A stretch of DNA of 64,000 nucleotides from Microbacterium imperiale (lineage in GTDB: Bacteria; Actinomycetota; Actinomycetes; Actinomycetales; Microbacteriaceae), in the NCBI RefSeq assembly GCF_017876655.1, contig NZ_JAGIOK010000001.1:2232001-2296000 (forward strand), in the 5' to 3' direction. Position numbers and translations under genes: made by a program. A model generated the notes under the pieces. The model did not search any database. It saw nothing but the letters and a program-made list of their open reading frames with translations, and was not told the DNA's origin. This document shows, in pieces, positions 57,572 through 64,000 of this stretch; positions within the stretch are counted from its first letter, which is position 1, and the number at the start of each line of letters is the position of its first letter.

Positions 57572-58054
57572 TCAGGTGAGCTGCTTGCGCATGAACACCT
57601 GGAACGTGCCGTCGTCGTGCGGCACGCGCTCGGACTCGACGTAGCCCTCGCGTTCGTACAGGCGCAGGTTCGCTTCGCTGAGCGACCCGGTGAACAGCTC
57701 GGCCACGCGGGCTCCCGCGGTGCGCCCGCGCTCTTCGACGGCGGCGAGCAGGGCGGTGCCGATGCCGGAGCCCTGCTGGTCGGGGGCGATCGCGATGCGC
57801 CCGACCAGCAGCAGCTCGCCATCGATGCGGGCGCGGACGGAGCCGACGATGCGGTCGCCGGCGAGGGCGACGCAGCCGAGGTTCTCCTCGAGCTCGGCTC
57901 GGAGCTCGTCGAGCGTCTGCGTGAGCGGCGGCATGTCGGCCGCGTCGTAGATGAGCGCTTCCGACACAAAGGCGGCGCGCTGCAGCGTGAGCACCTCGCC
58001 GGCGTCGTCGGGGACGATCGGGCGGATGCTGCGCTCGTCGGTCTCGGCGGACAT
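57572..58054 (-). CDS. GNAT-family N-acetyltransferase
   Basis: 160 residues, a complete GNAT fold: RPIVPDDAGEVLTLQRAAF at the start, IAIAPDQQGSGIGTALLAAVEERGRTAG (Q-x-x-G-x-G) for acetyl-CoA, and LRLYEREGYVESERV before the terminal strand. Its ATG shares a base with the stop of the HAD phosphatase gene upstream (TGATG), indicating translational coupling. Substrate unknown. Confidence 0.88.
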   Translation of the reverse strand: MSAETDERSIRPIVPDDAGEVLTLQRAAFVSEALIYDAADMPPLTQTLDELRAELEENLGCVALAGDRIVGSVRARIDGELLLVGRIAIAPDQQGSGIGTALLAAVEERGRTAGARVAELFTGSLSEANLRLYEREGYVESERVPHDDGTFQVFMRKQLT

Positions 58055-58923
58055 CAGGCGGCCGTCCGAGGGTCGATCAGCCCGTGGCGGGCGAAGGCGT
58101 TCCAGATGCCGTCGTCGAGCACGCCGGTCGTGACCTCACCGGCGATCTGCTGCAGTGCCGGGTCGGCCTCGGCCATCGCGATGGCGGTGCCGCACACTTC
58201 GAACATCTCGACGTCGTTCCAGCTGTCGCCGATGCCCACGGCCTCCGAGGCGTCGCGACCGAGGTGGTCAAGGACGGCGGCGATGCCGGTGCCCTTGTTC
58301 GTGCCGCGCATGCCGACCTCGCCGTTCGACCCCGTCGGCAGCGGCATGCTGCCCGGGATGACGTGGAATTCGTCGCCGAGCGCCCGCTGGGTCTTCTCGA
58401 CGGCGTCGGGGTCGGGGCTGACGAAGACCGCCTTGGCGATGTGGTCGAGGTCGGCCTCCTCGACGGGCGTGAAGCTCGGCGCGGCGACGACGTCTTCGGC
58501 GAGAGCGACGGTGGACTGGTCGTCCTGGTGCCGGCGCCGGCGCTCGGCGATGAAGTCGGCGATGAACGTGCGCACACCCGCGCTGGCGTAGACGCCCGCG
58601 TGCGACTGGATGAAGTAGCGCGTGCCCTGCTCGTCGAAGTACGACATGACGCGTTCGACGGCGGCGCGCGGCATCGTCTCGGCGAGGACGGTCTCGTCGC
58701 CGACGACGGCGAGCGCACCGCCGTTCGAGATGGCGCCGTCGAAGCCGATGTCGAGCACGCGGGGGTGGATGTCGCCGGCGGCGCGGCCCGTGCACAGGAA
58801 GACGAGGTGCCCGCGGTCGCGCGCGGCGCGGACCGCGGAGACCGTCGAGGGAGCGATCGTCTCGCCGTGCGCGAGGATGGTGCCGTCGACGTCGAGGAAG
58901 ATGATGCGAGAATCCGACGTCAC
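58054..58923 (-). CDS. Cof-type HAD-IIB phosphatase
   Basis: 289 residues. HAD motif I IIFLDVDGTIL, motif II FLCTGR, the C2B cap in the middle, Lys in MRGTNKGTGIAAVL and motif IV GIGDSWNDVEMFEV. Such enzymes dephosphorylate sugar phosphates, flavin or PLP precursors. It is a paralogue of the HAD gene at 59913-60788 (both share GIGDxWNDVEMFEVCGT). Coupled to a GNAT gene downstream. Confidence 0.91.
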   Translation of the reverse strand: MTSDSRIIFLDVDGTILAHGETIAPSTVSAVRAARDRGHLVFLCTGRAAGDIHPRVLDIGFDGAISNGGALAVVGDETVLAETMPRAAVERVMSYFDEQGTRYFIQSHAGVYASAGVRTFIADFIAERRRRHQDDQSTVALAEDVVAAPSFTPVEEADLDHIAKAVFVSPDPDAVEKTQRALGDEFHVIPGSMPLPTGSNGEVGMRGTNKGTGIAAVLDHLGRDASEAVGIGDSWNDVEMFEVCGTAIAMAEADPALQQIAGEVTTGVLDDGIWNAFARHGLIDPRTAA

Positions 58924-58997
58924 TCCTCCAGCGTAATGCGGCGTCGCATGGGCAGACGGTGAACGGTCGCGGTCGCACGCGGACCTAGAGTGACGAC

Positions 58998-59885
58998 ATG
59001 CCCGATCTGCGCACCGCCCTGGCCGCCGGCCCGGTCGTGCTCGATGGCGGCTTGGGCACCACGCTCGAGGCGGCGGGGCACGACCTCTCGGGCGATCTGT
59101 GGTCGGCGCGGGTGCTCGCCGAGACGCCCGCCGCCGTCCGGGCCGCCCACGCGCGGTACGCGGCCGCGGGCGCCGACGTCCTCACGACGTGCTCGTACCA
59201 GATCGGGTTCGACAACCTCGCCGTCGCCGGCTTCGACGCCGCGCAGACGCGTCGCCTGCTGCACGTCGCGGTGCGGGTGGCCCGCGAGGGTGCGGCCGAG
59301 GCGGAGCGTGACGCGTGGGTGGCGGCATCCGTCGGTCCCTACGGCGCCACGCGCGCGGACGGCAGCGAGTACACCGGCGACGACGGCCTCTCGGTCGCCG
59401 AGCTCGAACGCTGGCACCGGCGGCGCCTCGAGGCGATCGTCGACGCCGAACCCGACGTGCTGGCCATCGAGACGATCGCCTCGCCCGCCGAGGCCGAGGC
59501 TGTGGCGCGGGCGGTCGAGGGCATCGGCATCCCGTCGTGGATCGCCCTGTCGGCCTCGAGCAGCGCGTTCGACACCGCGTCGCTGCGCGCTACCCTCGCC
59601 GCGAGCGCGCGCGTCGCGGGCGTCATCGCGGTGGGCGTCAACTGCTGCCCGCCCGACACCGTGGCGTCCGCGCTGGCGGACCCGGTGGGTGTGCCGTTCG
59701 TCGTGTACCCCAACAGCGGGGAGACGTGGGATGCGGCAGCGCGGACCTGGACGGGTGACCCGGGTCTGCCGCTCGCCGACCTCGACGACTGGCTCGCCGC
59801 GGGTGCTCGCCTGATCGGCGGCTGCTGCCGGACGACGCCCGACGACATCGCGGTCCTCGCCGGGCGGCTCCACGCCCCGCGCTGA
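58998..59885 (+). CDS. mmuM: Homocysteine S-methyltransferase
   Basis: 295 residues, S-methylmethionine- or SAM-dependent homocysteine methyltransferase, forming methionine. The protein begins VVLDGGLGTTLEAAGHDLSGDLWSARVLAETP; zinc ligands are in VGVNCCPPD (first Cys) and LIGGCCRTTPDDIAVLA (Cys pair), and the central CSYQIGFDNL is family-typical. Isolated on the plus strand between two minus-strand HAD genes. A permease for S-methylmethionine is not adjacent. Confidence 0.93.
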   Translation: MPDLRTALAAGPVVLDGGLGTTLEAAGHDLSGDLWSARVLAETPAAVRAAHARYAAAGADVLTTCSYQIGFDNLAVAGFDAAQTRRLLHVAVRVAREGAAEAERDAWVAASVGPYGATRADGSEYTGDDGLSVAELERWHRRRLEAIVDAEPDVLAIETIASPAEAEAVARAVEGIGIPSWIALSASSSAFDTASLRATLAASARVAGVIAVGVNCCPPDTVASALADPVGVPFVVYPNSGETWDAAARTWTGDPGLPLADLDDWLAAGARLIGGCCRTTPDDIAVLAGRLHAPR

Positions 59886-59912
59886 GGTCGCCCGCTGAGC
59901 CGCTGCCCGGGC

Positions 59913-60788
59913 TCAGATGAGGCCGTGGCGGACGAACGCGTTGTGGATGCCGTCGTCGTCGATGGCCGTCGTGACCTCGTCGGCGAGGGCCTGCACGGCG
60001 GGGTCGGCGTTGCCCATCGCGATCGACGTGCCGCACACCTCGAACATCTCGACGTCGTTCCAGTTGTCGCCGATCCCGATCGCGTCGGCCGGGGCGACAC
60101 CGAGGCGGGCGAGCACCTCGAGGATCGCGGCCCCCTTGTTCACCCCGCGCGGCGCCACCTCGCCGGAGCTGCCCTCGGGGAGCGGGATCGTGCCCGACAC
60201 GACGGCGAAATCGGGCGCGAGCTCGGCGAGCAGATCCGCGACGGCCTGAGCGTCGTCGCCCAGGATGACGGCTTTGGCGATCTCGGCGTCGGAGAAGTGG
60301 ATGTCGTCGTCGAAGGTCTTCATGCCCACGCTGAAGAACTCGAGCTCGTCCGGGTCGACCCCGGCGGCGCGGGCCCGTTCGTCGTGCCGGATGCGGTCGC
60401 GCTCGAGCCGGTCGGCGAGGACGGCCGGCAGCCCCGGGCTGGCGAAGAGACGGTCGTACGACTGGAAGTACCAGTGGATGCCGCGGGCCGCGAACTGCTC
60501 GGCGAGCCGGGCGATCTCGGCCGCCGACATCAGGCGCGAGACGATGAGCTCGTCACCGACGCTCGCGAAGGCGCCGCCGTTGGTGACGGCCCCGTCGAAC
60601 CCGACGTCGAGGATGGGGCCGCGCAGCTCGGCCATGCCGCGCCCCGTGCTGAGGAGCACGAGATGTCCGTTGCCGCGGGCGCGGCGCACCGCGGCGACGG
60701 CGGACGGCGGCAAGTGCGTGCCGTCGTGCAGCAGGGTGCCGTCGACGTCGAGGAAGACGGCGCGGCGGCGGAAGGGGGACATGGTCAT
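59913..60788 (-). CDS. Cof-type HAD-IIB phosphatase, second paralogue
   Basis: 291 residues from ATG 60788, preceded by GAGAGGAC. VFLDVDGTLLHDG, VLLSTGRGM, NKGAAILEVLARLGV and GIGDNWNDVEMFEVCGT are motifs I-IV. Lies about 115 bp after the GH1 phospho-beta-glucosidase in the same direction, so it is probably the last gene of the beta-glucoside PTS operon and may remove phosphate from accumulated sugar phosphates. An ATG at 60782 is an alternative start. Confidence 0.91.
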   Translation of the reverse strand: MTMSPFRRRAVFLDVDGTLLHDGTHLPPSAVAAVRRARGNGHLVLLSTGRGMAELRGPILDVGFDGAVTNGGAFASVGDELIVSRLMSAAEIARLAEQFAARGIHWYFQSYDRLFASPGLPAVLADRLERDRIRHDERARAAGVDPDELEFFSVGMKTFDDDIHFSDAEIAKAVILGDDAQAVADLLAELAPDFAVVSGTIPLPEGSSGEVAPRGVNKGAAILEVLARLGVAPADAIGIGDNWNDVEMFEVCGTSIAMGNADPAVQALADEVTTAIDDDGIHNAFVRHGLI

Positions 60789-60902
60789 GGCGGTCCTCTC
60801 GGGGCGAAGAGAAGGGCGCGGCCGCGGGCCAGAAGGAGGGCCCCGCGACCGCGCCCGGTCGGGTGTGGCGGGGGGATGCCGCGCCGCCAGCGAATCAACG
60901 GA

Positions 60903-64000
<3,098 letters not shown>

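Overview
The window is very GC-rich chromosomal DNA with dense, short-spaced genes, many GTG starts and ATGA/GTGA stop-start overlaps. Gene content (actinobacterial-type glycyl-tRNA synthetase, PurU, class-E-like sortase tail on a xylanase, HhH-GPD protein of the actinobacterial type, Holin-X type membrane protein) and the very frequent GGATGC/GCATCC strings fit a member of the Microbacteriaceae, most likely Microbacterium. That assignment is an inference from style, not from a marker gene. I see no tRNA, rRNA, insertion sequence, prophage or CRISPR array. The region reads as ordinary chromosome with several catabolic and transport operons.

Layout. 1-9930: a truncated sensor kinase, exonuclease III, a phosphoesterase, pyrE, a 71-bp repeat array (2974-3233), an Old Yellow Enzyme, a NagD-type phosphatase followed by two very small membrane proteins, an SDR, a DtxR-type regulator, a SpoU methyltransferase with a repeat-encoded N-terminus, a lipoprotein and a MATE exporter. 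10049-22668: a DUF308-lipase fusion, an M13 metallopeptidase, a beta-lactamase-fold protein lacking its catalytic residues, purU, an alpha/beta hydrolase lacking its nucleophile, a MetE-like zinc protein, a POT peptide transporter, GNAT and SDR enzymes and a flotillin-like protein. 22810-34373: glyS, a 1201-residue modular GH10 xylanase, a DNA-repair HhH protein, a HemY-like flavoprotein and HemD flanking three small membrane-associated proteins, and an ABC-2 exporter.

34504-46390: an enoyl-CoA hydratase/HIBYL-CoA hydrolase, a J-domain/NERD fusion, a D,D-carboxypeptidase, then a TPP riboswitch controlling a YkoE-YkoD-YkoC type ECF transporter for thiamine precursor, followed by a SorC-type regulator divergent from a complete glycerol operon (glpD-glpF-glpK) closed by a perfect 14-bp-stem terminator.

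46445-64000: an SDR-enoyl-CoA hydratase-SDR operon; a six-gene minus-strand operon (two Dpp permeases, fused ATPase, solute-binding lipoprotein, cytosine-deaminase-like amidohydrolase, ornithine-cyclodeaminase-like enzyme) facing a GntR/FCD regulator, which looks like uptake and breakdown of one unidentified nitrogenous compound; two paralogous Cof-type HAD phosphatases around a homocysteine methyltransferase; and a beta-glucoside PTS operon (EII, GH1 phospho-beta-glucosidase, HAD phosphatase) running off the right edge.

No clearly new multi-gene defence or mobile system was found. The observations I rate highest are the repeat array, two enzyme-fold proteins without catalytic residues, the J-NERD and DUF308-lipase fusions, the amidohydrolase/cyclodeaminase/ABC operon and a 37-residue membrane micro-gene.
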